Position numbers and translations under genes: made by a program
Assembly: GCA_963772295.1 (NCBI GenBank)
Contig: CAVYWO010000017.1
Location: 682,001 to 746,000 of the forward strand
Source: AP-15 sp963772295
GTDB lineage: Bacteria; Pseudomonadota; Alphaproteobacteria; ATCC43930; CGMCC-115725
Direction of reading: 5' to 3'
DNA length: 64,000 nt
Notes under the pieces: generated by a model
Database searches by the model: none
What the model was told of the DNA's origin: nothing
What the model saw: only the letters and a program-made list of their open reading frames with translations
Shown here: positions 24,461 to 32,909 of the stretch, piece after piece
How the letters are laid out: every line of letters starts with the position of its first letter
How positions within the stretch are numbered: position 1 is the first letter of the stretch

Positions 24461-26636
24461 CGTGGCTCCGTCCCTCCTCAGGGAGGGCCGCGAATAGCGG
24501 GCCAGGGCGCGATTGGTCAGGTGCCATCGCGTGGGCCCGCTCGATCACCAGTGCGAGATCGCCGAACGAAGCGAGGGCGTCGCCGAAGCGTTCGAGCTTT
24601 TCATCGGTCGGGCGGCGGGCGTCCCACGTGGGCCGGAGATTCCAAATCGCCATGCGCGTCGCATGGCCATAGGCGATGCAGCGGGTGTCGCCGGGCGTGG
24701 GCTTCATCCCGGCGGCGCGAAGCTGGTCGAGATCATGCGCCACGATCCGGACCAGTTCGTCCGAGCTATCGAAGAGCCAGTTCTGCGCTGTCGCGCCTGT
24801 CGTGCGGCAGACGAACACCGTATCCACGATGGAAGATCCGGTTCCGTGGATATGGATCGAGCCGCTCATCTCCGCGGGACAAGGGAGCGACGCCGAACAG
24901 GTAAATCCGGCGTCGAGGATGGCGACACCAGCCGCCCCATAAGCTTCTAGCTTATTGTGATGGAAGGTGAATGCGAGCGGCGCGCCCGGTTTGAGCGCTT
25001 TCGCCATGTTAGCGTAGACGGCGGCGAGACCTTCGGTGAAGTGTTCTAGATCCCTGCCCTGCGTCTCGTTGCCGGTGAGCTCCTCGGCGGATCGGGTGGA
25101 CTCCCGGTCGAAGCCTTCGGTCTCCTGTCCGACCAGGCGGCGGAGCCAGACGTAACAAAAATCCATGAGCTCGCCATACTGGACGTTGCCGAAATACGGC
25201 GGATCGGTGAACACGGCATCCAGGCTTTGCGGGCTAAGCTCCGCCTGGTCTGAGCTAAGACAGTTGATCGAGACGTTGCGGCGGCGACCGTCTTTGAGTT
25301 CGCCGATCCATTCGCCGGTGATCGGCACCTGCACTTTGCGCGAGCCGTCGCGGCGCACCTCGAAGGGGGCGTCGCAGTAACGTTTGGCCTTGGCGTATTT
25401 GTCGATGATGTTGGTCCAGCCGCCGGAGCCGACATTGGCGCCGTTGCCGTTGGTGATGCCGAGCAGGTTGGACTCGCACTGCACCAAGCCGACCGGAAAA
25501 CCGTGGATCGAAAAGATATCCAGCGACTTCAGCGCCATGGTGTCGTAGCGGCAGAGCATGTTCTGGTAGCGCAGAAGGTCCGAGAGATTGGTCGCCAGGG
25601 CATGCCGCACGCGCTCGTCATTCACCGCGGCGATGAAGCGGGCACTAAGCTCTAAGCCCAAAAGCTGGCGGGGGTTGAAGAGGTCCCGGTAGTGCTGATA
25701 GCCCCAACGATGCAGCCGGTCGGTCTCATCGCCAGGCAAGATTGGCTGTTCCGGAACATAGTCGGGGCTGGTCGCCGCCCACCGGCGCTCGACCTGATCG
25801 TAGCGCGCGAGGTCCTTGGCATCGGGCTTCTTGAAGAAGCGGCCCTTGTGGCCCTCCTTTCGCGCTGGATTGTAATACTCGATGGCAACGAGCCGGTGGC
25901 GTGGGGGACCGTCTGCGGCCTGGGGAAAGGTATTCTCGTGTTCACACGCGGGGCAGGCGCAACGGTTCCGACGCGCAGGCCCGTCGAGAACGAGCGGAGC
26001 GCGGCAGGTTCGGCAAGGACCGGCGTTGCGCAACTCCACCGTCTCGTTCAGTTCGCCGCAGCGAGAGCAGATGAGGACGTTCGCCGGGTGCCGGGCATCT
26101 TCGGAGAGGAGATAACCGGGAAAGAGCGGAACGGGGGAGCCGCAAGCCTCGCAATCAATCTCTTTGACCCAGATGAAATATTTCACCGGTACATCCCGAT
26201 CGCCGTAGATCGGGCAGTCGGTGCGGTACAAGGCGTCCAGTTCGCCTCTGAGGGCGCTTAAGAGAGCGCCGCTCGCTTGCCGATAGGCCTCTAGGTCGAG
26301 ATGCTCGATCTCCTCGCGAACGACCCACGCCGACATCGGGTTGATGTCGAATCCGTCGACGTCACAGCCGATACGGTTGGTCTCGATCAAGGACGTGCCG
26401 CCGCCCATGAACGGATCGGCGATGCGCTTATTGGGGAAGTCGTTTTTGTTGAAAAAGATGTCCTCGACCGGGGCATCGCCAAACTCTGAAAGAGCGAGCG
26501 CCCGAAACAGCGTACCAGGACGGCGGGCAAACCATTTGTGGACCGCGATAATAGGCCGATAATTCTGTTGGATTTGCTTTTCGCGCAAAGCCAAGGCAGC
26601 GACGAAAGAAATATCGTAGTTTTGTTCTATGGTCAT
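24444..26636 (-). CDS. Zinc-ribbon-containing DNA methyltransferase (N6-adenine type, DUF1156-like), 730 residues
   Basis: I start at the ATG at 26636, preceded by GGAAG six bases upstream. The product begins MTIEQNYDISFVAALALREK and then PIIAVHKWFARRPGTLFRA, as in DUF1156-type methylases. Motif I is IADPFMGGGTSLIE near residue 75; motif IV is FTDPPYFGNVQYGEL, the DPPY of amino-methyltransferases. Between them are zinc ribbons: CEACGSPVP, CSRCGELNE, CRTCRAPL, CACPACEH. It is first in the operon, upstream of the nuclease and the DruH/DruE-like genes, and would mark self DNA. The longer in-frame extension upstream lacks a good start context. Confidence 0.82.
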   Translation of the reverse strand: MTIEQNYDISFVAALALREKQIQQNYRPIIAVHKWFARRPGTLFRALALSEFGDAPVEDIFFNKNDFPNKRIADPFMGGGTSLIETNRIGCDVDGFDINPMSAWVVREEIEHLDLEAYRQASGALLSALRGELDALYRTDCPIYGDRDVPVKYFIWVKEIDCEACGSPVPLFPGYLLSEDARHPANVLICSRCGELNETVELRNAGPCRTCRAPLVLDGPARRNRCACPACEHENTFPQAADGPPRHRLVAIEYYNPARKEGHKGRFFKKPDAKDLARYDQVERRWAATSPDYVPEQPILPGDETDRLHRWGYQHYRDLFNPRQLLGLELSARFIAAVNDERVRHALATNLSDLLRYQNMLCRYDTMALKSLDIFSIHGFPVGLVQCESNLLGITNGNGANVGSGGWTNIIDKYAKAKRYCDAPFEVRRDGSRKVQVPITGEWIGELKDGRRRNVSINCLSSDQAELSPQSLDAVFTDPPYFGNVQYGELMDFCYVWLRRLVGQETEGFDRESTRSAEELTGNETQGRDLEHFTEGLAAVYANMAKALKPGAPLAFTFHHNKLEAYGAAGVAILDAGFTCSASLPCPAEMSGSIHIHGTGSSIVDTVFVCRTTGATAQNWLFDSSDELVRIVAHDLDQLRAAGMKPTPGDTRCIAYGHATRMAIWNLRPTWDARRPTDEKLERFGDALASFGDLALVIERAHAMAPDQSRPGPLFAALPEEGRSHDAIAF

Positions 26637-27633
26637 ATTTCTTCCAAAGCTGCGGTTTCCCGCTTGTCTGAGCCATTTGGCATCCGTTCCCGCAGCACAG
26701 AGACCGCTGTGTCTCCATTGATCCGAGGCAGACGACCTCACCTGAATTCCCGCCCAAGGCTATCAGGACACCCAAAGCTGTCAATGTCAGCCGTTCTGGC
26801 AGTTTTGCTTCGAAATCAATTGCTTGTAGTGACGCAATGATCCGCGTCCCTGGGCCATGATCGTTGCGCAATTCCAAGAGTAGGACACCGCCTAAGCGGC
26901 CTCCCTCTCGGGTTCGGTGGAAACAGCCTTCGGCTGCAAGCCATGCAGATAAGCCGCAGCGCGTTCGGCATGGGAGGCGGCGGTCACCCGCCCGTTTCGG
27001 GCGGCCCGAAGGGCCGTCTTGCAGCCGAAGGCGAAAGACGGGGATGCCCCCGCCGCTGGCGGGCCAAGGCCCGCGCACCTTTGCGCGCGCGAGGACCTGC
27101 GGGTCCTTAGCAATTGGGCCGCGTCTGCGGCCCGTATGAACGAATCTGGCCGCGTCTGCGGCCACCCGGGTCAGGAAGAAGGGCATGTCGCATGCTAGGT
27201 GGTCACCGCAGCCGCCTAAGAGAAGTGACCCATCGTCTAGCTCACCTTCTCAAGCCTTCCGTTTTTCAGGATAGCTGCAAGTATCAGCTCTTTTCGCCGG
27301 TCTCGTGGAAACTACTCAGAGTCTTCGTTTAAACTTCTGTGACATTATTACTGCATTTAACCGAGCGATTTGGCATGACACAGAAATAAACGTTTGCGTT
27401 CCTCGTTTAAAATCATTTTGATGAATAAAATAGGACTATTAACTCCCTTGTTATCTTCAAAGCGTCATGATTGACGCAATAGTAGCTCCCAAGAAACACT
27501 CGTCATATTCAAGACAACATAATTAAAGATATTGTGTTCTTTTTTTACAATTTTACATTACAGCTTATATGCACGTGACTTTTCAGATCACCCGTCTTTA
27601 CCCAACTCAACATTACTTTAACGGAGAAAAACA
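26637..27633. other. Gene-free kilobase between the defence operon and the repeat-protein gene
   Basis: No convincing gene on either strand. From 26640 to about 26985 there are weak, low-information frames; a minus-strand tail reading AAAYLHGLQPKAVSTEPERE just before a stop near 26892 could be the last codons of a lost gene. Bases 26988-27164 are a dense row of palindromes (listed separately). From about 27230 to 27630 the DNA is strongly AT-rich compared with the rest of the window and probably carries the promoter of the repeat-protein gene; the methyltransferase promoter should lie within 26640-26800. Confidence 0.6.
26988..27164. repeat. Array of about ten consecutive short perfect hairpins
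   Basis: Back-to-back palindromes with 4-7 bp perfect stems and mostly 2-4 base loops: 26988-27004 (CCGCCCG-TTT-CGGGCGG), 27003-27015 (GGCCC-GAA-GGGCC), 27015-27040 (CGTCTT...AAGACG, enclosing GCC-GAA-GGC), 27040-27050 (GGGG-ATG-CCCC), 27049-27063 (CCCGCC-GCT-GGCGGG), 27061-27072 (GGGCC-AA-GGCCC), 27073-27086 (GCGCA-CCTT-TGCGC), 27092-27107 (AGGACC-TGCG-GGTCCT), 27116-27133 (GGGCCGC-GTCT-GCGGCCC) and 27147-27164 (TGGCCGC-GTCT-GCGGCCA). The last two share a 16-base core. The stems differ in sequence, so this is not one repeated unit. Function unknown. Confidence 0.85.
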
Positions 27634-29252
27634 ATGAAGTTTCAGCGTAATCTAGTGAAGAGCCGATTGTCTCTTTTTGTCGAGGATTTATGGAAAGTGA
27701 GAATCAAACAAAAGGCTTCCTTGTCTTCATGGGACGTGCCAGCGGAAGTGCGTCCGGCGATACTGCACGCGTTGTTGACGGAACTGTCGGTCAACGAGCG
27801 GGCGCTGAAGGCCGGAGCCACGAAACTCCTTCCCGTCACGGCTTATTGCGGGGCCATAGGGCAAGTGTTGCCCGACGAATTTCCGGACTTCTCAGACACG
27901 CCCGGCATCTTCAGGCACGCGGCGGTGCAGTATCCCCGCGATCCGCGCGCTTTCTTGCGCGGGGTGCGGAAGACACTGGCCGAATTGGCCACGGAGGAGG
28001 AATTCTCCGGATTCGCGGACGCGCCCGGCATCTTCAAACAGGCCGCGGTGAACCACTCCTCCGACCCGCGCGCTTTCCTGCGCAAGGTGCAAAAGATCGA
28101 AGCCGAGCTTGCCGCTGAGGAGGAATTCGCAGCGTTCCGAGACACGCCCAGCATCTTCAGGCGGGCAACGGTAGGGAATCCCGCCGACCCACGGGCTTTC
28201 CTGCGCAGGGTAGCGCAGACGGTGGCTGAACTCGCCGCAGAAGGTGAATTTGCGGCGTTCCGGGACACGCCCGGCATCTTCAGGCGGGCGGCAGCGTACA
28301 ATCTTACCGACCCGCGCGCTTTCCTGCGCGGAGTGCACGAGACGTTGGCCGAACTCGCCGCCGAGGACGAATTCGCCACATTGAGGGACACGCCCGGCAT
28401 CTTCAGGCATGCGGCGGTGAACCACCCTACCAGTCCGCGCGCCTTCCTGCGCGGGGTACAGAAGAGCGAGGCCGAGCTTGCCACCGACGAGGAGTTCGCG
28501 GCGTTCCGGGATACGCCCGGTATCTTCAGGCAAGCGGCTGTAGGTAATCCCTCCGACCCGCGTGCATTCTTGCGAGGGGTACAGAAGGCCGTGAGCGAGT
28601 TAGCCGCCGAGGAGGAGTTCGCGGCGCTCCGAGACACGCCTGGTATCTTCAGACGCGCGGCGGTGAACCACCCAAACAGCCCGCGCGCCTTCCTGCGCGG
28701 GGTGCAGAAGAGCGTGGCCGAGCTCGCCGCCGAGGTAGAGTTCGCGGCGATCAGGGACACGCCCGGCATCTTCAGGCATGCGGCGGTGAGGTATTCTAGC
28801 GACCCGCGCGCCTTCCTGCGCGGGGTGCAGAAGACCTCGGGCGAGCTTGCCACCGACGAGGAGTTCGCGGCATTCCGGGACACGCCCGGCATCTTCAGGG
28901 AGGCGGCGGTATATTATCCGGACGATCCGCGTGCTTTCCTGAGGGGGTGCAGAAGACCGTGAACGAGCTTGCCGCCGAAGAGGAGTTTGCTGCGTTCCGG
29001 GACCGACCTTTCCCCCATCCCAAAAAGATCCTGGCCGATATCCCACCTGGGTACATCAGTTGCGCCCACGGGACACCCGGGACACGGTTACGCGCGCGTC
29101 TTAAAAGATCGCCGAGCAGCCAGCTTTTCAACCGGCCGCTCCGTGTGCGGACAGCGGAAGGCATGCTCCGGCCCAAAAAAGCGTCGGGCCGGCCCGCTCG
29201 CGGAGATCGCTCCAAATCCAATTTCCTGTTATGTTCCGATGCCCGATCGTGA
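27634..29252 (+). CDS. 41-residue tandem-repeat protein, frameshifted near its end
   Basis: The start has a good ribosome-binding site (GGAG seven bases upstream) in an AT-rich leader. Residues 1-87 are a unique helical N-terminal part (MKFQRNLVKSRLSLFVEDLW). From residue 88 there are nine repeats of exactly 41 residues, consensus DTPGIFR-x-AAV-xx-P-x-DPRAFLRG followed by VQKTVAELAAEEEFAAFR. Most variation is at unit positions 8, 12-13 and 15-16. In the tenth unit a G-tract has lost one base (near 28947), ending the first frame at 28962; the other frame (28947-29252) supplies VQKTVNELAAEEEFAAFRDR and a basic tail of about 80 residues, giving about 539 residues if whole. Predicted all-helical. 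I do not recognise a named family or function. It may be cargo of the adjacent phage-like element. Confidence 0.75.
27895..28962 (+). repeat. Nine 123-bp in-frame tandem repeats inside the repeat-protein gene
   Basis: GACACGCCCGGCATCTTCAG-like starts recur every 123 bases: 27895, 28018, 28141, 28264 and onward. The sequence between is conserved except for short variable codons. The period is a multiple of three and open in frame, so this is a protein repeat and not CRISPR. Confidence 0.9.
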
Positions 29253-29281
29253 GACGCGCGACCTAAGATGGAAAGGCCGAG

Positions 29282-29968
29282 ATGGCCGGCTATTCCGGAA
29301 ATCCACAAGCCCTCGGGAGGCCGCTGGCGCCCGAGGGCTTCGTTCTTCGCCCGCCGCCTAAGCTGCCAGGGTTCGTCGAGTTCGGCGAAGCAGCATTTCG
29401 AGCCGGCGCAGCCGAGCTGAAGACACCGCGCCGGGAAGTGGGGCTGCTCGGCTCGCTCGTTTATCGTCCAACGGTATTTCGGCGGAACGAAATCGCATTG
29501 GTCGCGACCTGCGCTTGGCGCAGCGCAGCCAAGACCGACGACATCGCCGCCCTGAAGCAGGCGAAGCGGGAAATTGATCAGCGGCTCATCCGGGAGGCCA
29601 GCGAACTTACCGCGGTGCTTATCCGGCAGCTTCGCGGCGAACCCGCAGCCGACGCGGTCACCTGCGTTCCTTGCGGCCATTCGCGCCGGTCGGATTGTTT
29701 CGGAAAGCGGCTCGCGCAAGGCGTCGCCGAGCTTCTCGGGTTGCCCTTCGTCCAGGTTTTTGCGGATCGGTTCTGCTCCGGCGTCAGCCACCCGAAGGAA
29801 TACTCGAAGCTCCCGCCGCTTGAGCAGATCGCCGATCCGGCAGGCTCGATGCTTCTCATCGACGACCTCGCGACCTCCGGCTGGCACGTCGAGGAAGCGC
29901 TGACTGCCCTCCGTAAACTCGGGGCCTCGGCATCTGCGTTCGTATGGATTGCAGGAACCGTAGCATGA
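29282..29968 (+). CDS. Phosphoribosyltransferase-family protein, 228 residues
   Basis: The C-terminal domain has the PRPP-binding loop MLLIDDLATSGWHVEEAL (residues about 190-207), preceded by VTCVPCGHSRRSDCFGKRLA, as in ComF-like and related type I phosphoribosyltransferases. The N-terminal 90 residues are specific to this protein. The stop overlaps the start of the next gene (ATGA), so the two are co-translated. Substrate cannot be told. Its place beside a SLOG gene in a phage-like element suggests nucleotide metabolism or signalling, possibly in phage-host conflict, rather than competence. Confidence 0.75.
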   Translation: MAGYSGNPQALGRPLAPEGFVLRPPPKLPGFVEFGEAAFRAGAAELKTPRREVGLLGSLVYRPTVFRRNEIALVATCAWRSAAKTDDIAALKQAKREIDQRLIREASELTAVLIRQLRGEPAADAVTCVPCGHSRRSDCFGKRLAQGVAELLGLPFVQVFADRFCSGVSHPKEYSKLPPLEQIADPAGSMLLIDDLATSGWHVEEALTALRKLGASASAFVWIAGTVA

Positions 29969-30315
29969 GAATTGGAGTTGTCGGGAGCCGACGTCGAACC
30001 GATCGCGAGGCGGTAGAGGCCTGCATCTCCGAACTCGCACCGGCCACAGTCGTCGTCACCGGCGGTGCAAAGGGGCCGGACCAATGGGCTGAAGCGGCGG
30101 CACGCGCGCGCGGGCTCACGGTCGTTGTGCATCGGCCGGACCTCCAGAGCGTCAGGGTCTACTACCAAGCAGCGCAACGTCACTACGACCGCAACCAGCG
30201 GATCATCGATGACTGCGACCAAATCATCGCTTTTGTCGCGTCCGACCGCACCGGGGGTACCGAAGACACGATCCGTCGCGCGGAGCGAACCGGGAAGCCG
30301 GTCGAGGTGCGGTAG
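29965..30315 (+). CDS. Small SLOG-superfamily protein (YspA/DUF2493-like), 116 residues
   Basis: Starting at the ATG at 29965, the protein begins MRIGVVGSRRRTDREAVEAC and continues VVVTGGAKGPDQWAEAAARA, the Rossmann-like nucleotide-binding pattern of the LOG/DprA-like (SLOG) superfamily with its GGAxGxD loop. CDQIIAFVASDRTGGTEDTI near the end is the usual second loop. Single-domain SLOG proteins are predicted to bind or cleave nucleotide derivatives. It overlaps the phosphoribosyltransferase gene by four bases. Confidence 0.75.
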   Translation: MRIGVVGSRRRTDREAVEACISELAPATVVVTGGAKGPDQWAEAAARARGLTVVVHRPDLQSVRVYYQAAQRHYDRNQRIIDDCDQIIAFVASDRTGGTEDTIRRAERTGKPVEVR

Positions 30316-30330
30316 GACACGTTCGAAAAA

Positions 30331-30900
30331 ATGAAGCGGGTGAGGCTCACCAGAGCGCGGCAGGAGCGATTTCTCAAGGCTCTCGCCGATACCGGCAGCG
30401 TGACAGCTGCTGTCGCGGTGGCCGGCACCAGCCGGAGCCGTGCTTACGAGCTCCGGAGGGCGGACCCGGCGTTTGCCGCGGACTGGGACGAGGCCGAGGA
30501 AACCGCTGCCGACCGGCTTGAGGACGAGGCGAGGCGGCGCGGGGTGGAGGGCGTGCCCGAACCGCTCGTCAGCGGCGGCAAGGTAGTTCGCGACGACGAC
30601 GGTCAGCCGATCGCGATCCGGCGTTACTCGGATGCGCTGCTTCTGGCGCTGCTGAAGGCGCACCGACCGCCCCGACGCGAGAGGTCGGTGCGCTTCGCGC
30701 TTCCGATACTACGCTCGCCGGCCGATGCGGCCGGCGCGATGGCAGCGATCACCGCGGGGGTGGCTGCCGGCGACCTGACGCCGGCCGAGGCGAGTGAGCT
30801 GGCAAAGCTGGTCGAGGCTTATGTCAAAGCGCTGGAGGCGGGCGAGTTCGATCTGCGGCTTCGAGCGGTTGAAGCGAGAGACGATGCGAAGAGACCTTGA
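30331..30900 (+). CDS. Phage helix-turn-helix protein, terminase small-subunit-like, 189 residues
   Basis: Residues 1-60 form a helix-turn-helix of the kind found in phage small terminases: RQERFLKALADTGSVTAAVA, then AGTSRSRAYELRRADPAFA and WDEAEE. The middle reads RRYSDALLLALLKAHRPP, a common motif in these alphaproteobacterial phage proteins. The last part is helical. It lies 15 bases downstream of the SLOG gene and overlaps the next small gene. It would bind phage DNA at packaging sites, or may be a related regulator. Confidence 0.65.
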   Translation: MKRVRLTRARQERFLKALADTGSVTAAVAVAGTSRSRAYELRRADPAFAADWDEAEETAADRLEDEARRRGVEGVPEPLVSGGKVVRDDDGQPIAIRRYSDALLLALLKAHRPPRRERSVRFALPILRSPADAAGAMAAITAGVAAGDLTPAEASELAKLVEAYVKALEAGEFDLRLRAVEARDDAKRP

Positions 30901-31093
30901 GAGCCGCCTCCAGGCCGTCGAGACCGCGTCAGCAGGAACCATCGCCGGCGAAGTGTGGATCGAGCTGCGCGATGGAATGCTGCACGGTCCGCGGGGCGAG
31001 ACGATCACGCAGGATGCTTTCGCGGTGGTTTGCTCCCGCCTTCCCTTCGTTCTCATCCTTCCCGACAATGGGCGCGATGCGATGGGACCTTGA
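30884..31093 (+). CDS. Small phage-type protein, 69 residues
   Basis: Starts at ATG 30884, overlapping the end of the preceding gene. MRRDLESRLQAVE is a short helix, then EVWIELRDGMLHGPRGETIT and VLILPDNGRD. Its core pattern (x-G-x-x-x-G-x-x-G-E-x-x-T) is repeated in the next small reading frame, suggesting a tandem duplication. Function unknown. Confidence 0.5.
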   Translation: MRRDLESRLQAVETASAGTIAGEVWIELRDGMLHGPRGETITQDAFAVVCSRLPFVLILPDNGRDAMGP

Positions 31094-31129
31094 ACGTCGG
31101 CTTTCGGGCCGTCGAGATTGCGGGGTCGG

Positions 31130-31375
31130 GTGGCATTGAGGATCGATCAAGGCGATGGCACAGTCCGCGGGATTCACGGCGAGCAGATGACCCGCGAGAA
31201 GGCCGAGGTACTTGGACGCGCCGGCGGCAAACTTGCGTTCGTCATCAGCGAAGTCGACGCACAGCTTTTGATGTGGAGAGATCCCTCACCGCCGGCTGGC
31301 CCCGGGCAGAAATCGCGGCGAGCGCGACATAGTGGGCCGATCGGCTGGCGCCGCGCCGCATCATCGATGACATAG
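31130..31375 (+). CDS. Small protein related to its upstream neighbour, degenerate end
   Basis: From a GTG at 31130 it reads ALRIDQGDGTVRGIHGEQMT then KLAFVISEVDAQLL, parallel to the 30884 gene. After about residue 48 the sequence becomes low-complexity and arginine-rich, so the true end may be frameshifted. The remaining DNA to 31486 shows no clear gene. Confidence 0.35.
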   Translation: MALRIDQGDGTVRGIHGEQMTREKAEVLGRAGGKLAFVISEVDAQLLMWRDPSPPAGPGQKSRRARHSGPIGWRRAASSMT

Positions 31376-31486
31376 CGACCGCGGTGGCGGACCGCTTCTA
31401 TGGTGCCGTGGCCGGAAGGGCAGGCCGGTCGATTGGGCGCTGGTCCCGAGAGAGCCCCGGTCGCAAGGCCGTGCCGTGGGCGCCCA

Positions 31487-32130
31487 TTAGCCGGACGCCC
31501 CAGAACGCGACGGCGCCGGGATCATCCTAATTGCCAGATGCTGTTTCATCGTGTTTGGCTCGAAACTCCAAACCCCATCCCACGCCACCTCAATGACGTA
31601 AATGGGCGATACAAAATTGGAAGCTTCTACCCGTACCTGGAAGCGCACTGCCTCATTCTTTCCAACAAATCCCTGAAAATTAATTGGAGTCGCGTAGAGA
31701 CGCGGAATGAAGTGGTCACCTTTCTCTTCGACGTAGCCAAAATCTAAAACATGTTCTTTGAGCACCGTGATGGTGCTCGGCGTAAATTCCACTGGTGTCC
31801 ACGTGAACTGGCACGGGAACGCCATCGGCACGGGCTGAAACATGCCGCTCGGGTCTCGCCTGCTCAAACCCGGCAGCATTACACGGCAGTTATGTACGGA
31901 TAGCCAAGGACGCCGATTGATCACCTTGAGATGGTAGTAAATCCCGCGATCACCGGTCGCATAGAGAACCGGGTCTCCCTCAAATCCAGCGTAACAGTAA
32001 GCGCGGGTGGCGCCAGCTTAGAACGCACCCAATCACCCCATATGGCGAGCACCGCTACGGCGATGGTGCCGAAAGCAATGAACCCATCAATCACGAGTTT
32101 GACCACCCGCATCCCCTTTGAAAGGGTCAA
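31487..32130 (-). pseudogene. Membrane-anchored hypothetical protein split by one frameshift
   Basis: Frame one (32130 to about 31980) gives MRVVKLVIDGFIAFGTIAVA, a transmembrane segment, then TVTLDLR. Sequence continues in another frame as GDPVLYATGDRGIYYHLKVI then NRRPWLSVHNCRVMLPGL and CQFTWTPVEF, ending at 31487. Joining needs one extra base at a GAGGGAGA run near 31980. The whole would be about 210 residues: one N-terminal membrane helix and a soluble domain. The composition is less GC-rich than its neighbours. Function unknown; it lies between two convergent parts of the phage-like element. Confidence 0.6.
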
Positions 32131-32204
32131 CAGAGGCAGGACGACAAGGCTTCACCTGAACAGCCAGACGATCGGGGCGGCGCTCGAGGTGCTTGTAAAG
32201 CATA

Positions 32205-32909
32205 TCATGAAGGCTCGTCGTTTCGCTGGGGCCTGCGGGGCGCTCGCCGCCGCCGTTCGTCGAGCGACGGAAACGCCGTTCGCAACCGTTCGCCTTCCTC
32301 CCGGATCGCTCGGTCAATGTCTGTCTCCGGCAGCGGCGCTAGGTGGCCGAGGTCAACCCCGACCACGGTGCGCTCGGCGCCGCCGAATTCGTGGCGGTAA
32401 AGCTCGAACACGTTCATGCCGGGCCCGCCACCGCCATAGGCGCGCCAGCAGGCGATCGCCAGCGCCAGCACAAGATCGTCATGCTTGCCGGAGCGCGCGT
32501 TGAAGGTCAGCGAGCCGGCCGCCGTGAAGTCGACCCGAAAATCCTGCAACTCGCGGACCAGCTCCGCAGCCTCGGCGAGGTCTTTGTGGATTTTGAGCCG
32601 CCCCTCGTGCAGCAGCGCCTGAAGCCGCGACACCAGCACCAATTTCGGCACGCCAATGATCGCGCCGTCACGCGTCTCGGCCGTCCCGGCCGTGATCAGC
32701 ACCCCGGTCGGCGACAGCCCGGCCGCGGTGAACATGTCGAAGACGGGGCGCCCAACCCCGGTGAAGTCGATCGCCAGCTCGGTCCCGACCGGCAGCTTTG
32801 CAAGTAATCGCGCCACGTGGGCGACAATGCCGGGATAGGGCGTCCCGAGCGGCACCCGCTCCAAATGGCCGCAGCGGAAGATCGGCGCGTCGACCGTGAT
32901 TTGCGTCAT
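32205..32909 (-). CDS. Terminase large-subunit nuclease-like domain as a separate gene, 234 residues
   Basis: The ATG at 32909 overlaps the stop of the upstream gene (ATGA). The protein reads ELAIDFTGVGRPVFDMF, VPKLVLVSRLQALLHEGRLK and GKHDDLVLALAIACWRA, the RNase H-like nuclease region of large terminases with acidic metal-binding residues (AIDFTGVG; HDDLVLA). In most phages this is fused to the ATPase; here it stands alone and coupled to an ATPase remnant. The C-terminus carries PETDIDRAIREEGERLRTAF, also present in the small gene at 5.8 kb. It would cut concatemeric DNA during packaging. Confidence 0.7.
   Translation of the reverse strand: MTQITVDAPIFRCGHLERVPLGTPYPGIVAHVARLLAKLPVGTELAIDFTGVGRPVFDMFTAAGLSPTGVLITAGTAETRDGAIIGVPKLVLVSRLQALLHEGRLKIHKDLAEAAELVRELQDFRVDFTAAGSLTFNARSGKHDDLVLALAIACWRAYGGGGPGMNVFELYRHEFGGAERTVVGVDLGHLAPLPETDIDRAIREEGERLRTAFPSLDERRRRAPRRPQRNDEPS

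Noticed and set aside
26428..27186. A 252-codon minus-strand gene upstream of the methyltransferase
   Set aside because: It overlaps the methyltransferase in another frame and runs through the hairpin array with low-complexity translation.
27895..28962. Regular 123-bp repeats suggesting a CRISPR-like array
   Set aside because: Period is a multiple of three, the repeats are open in one frame and the sequence between variable codons is conserved; it encodes a protein repeat.
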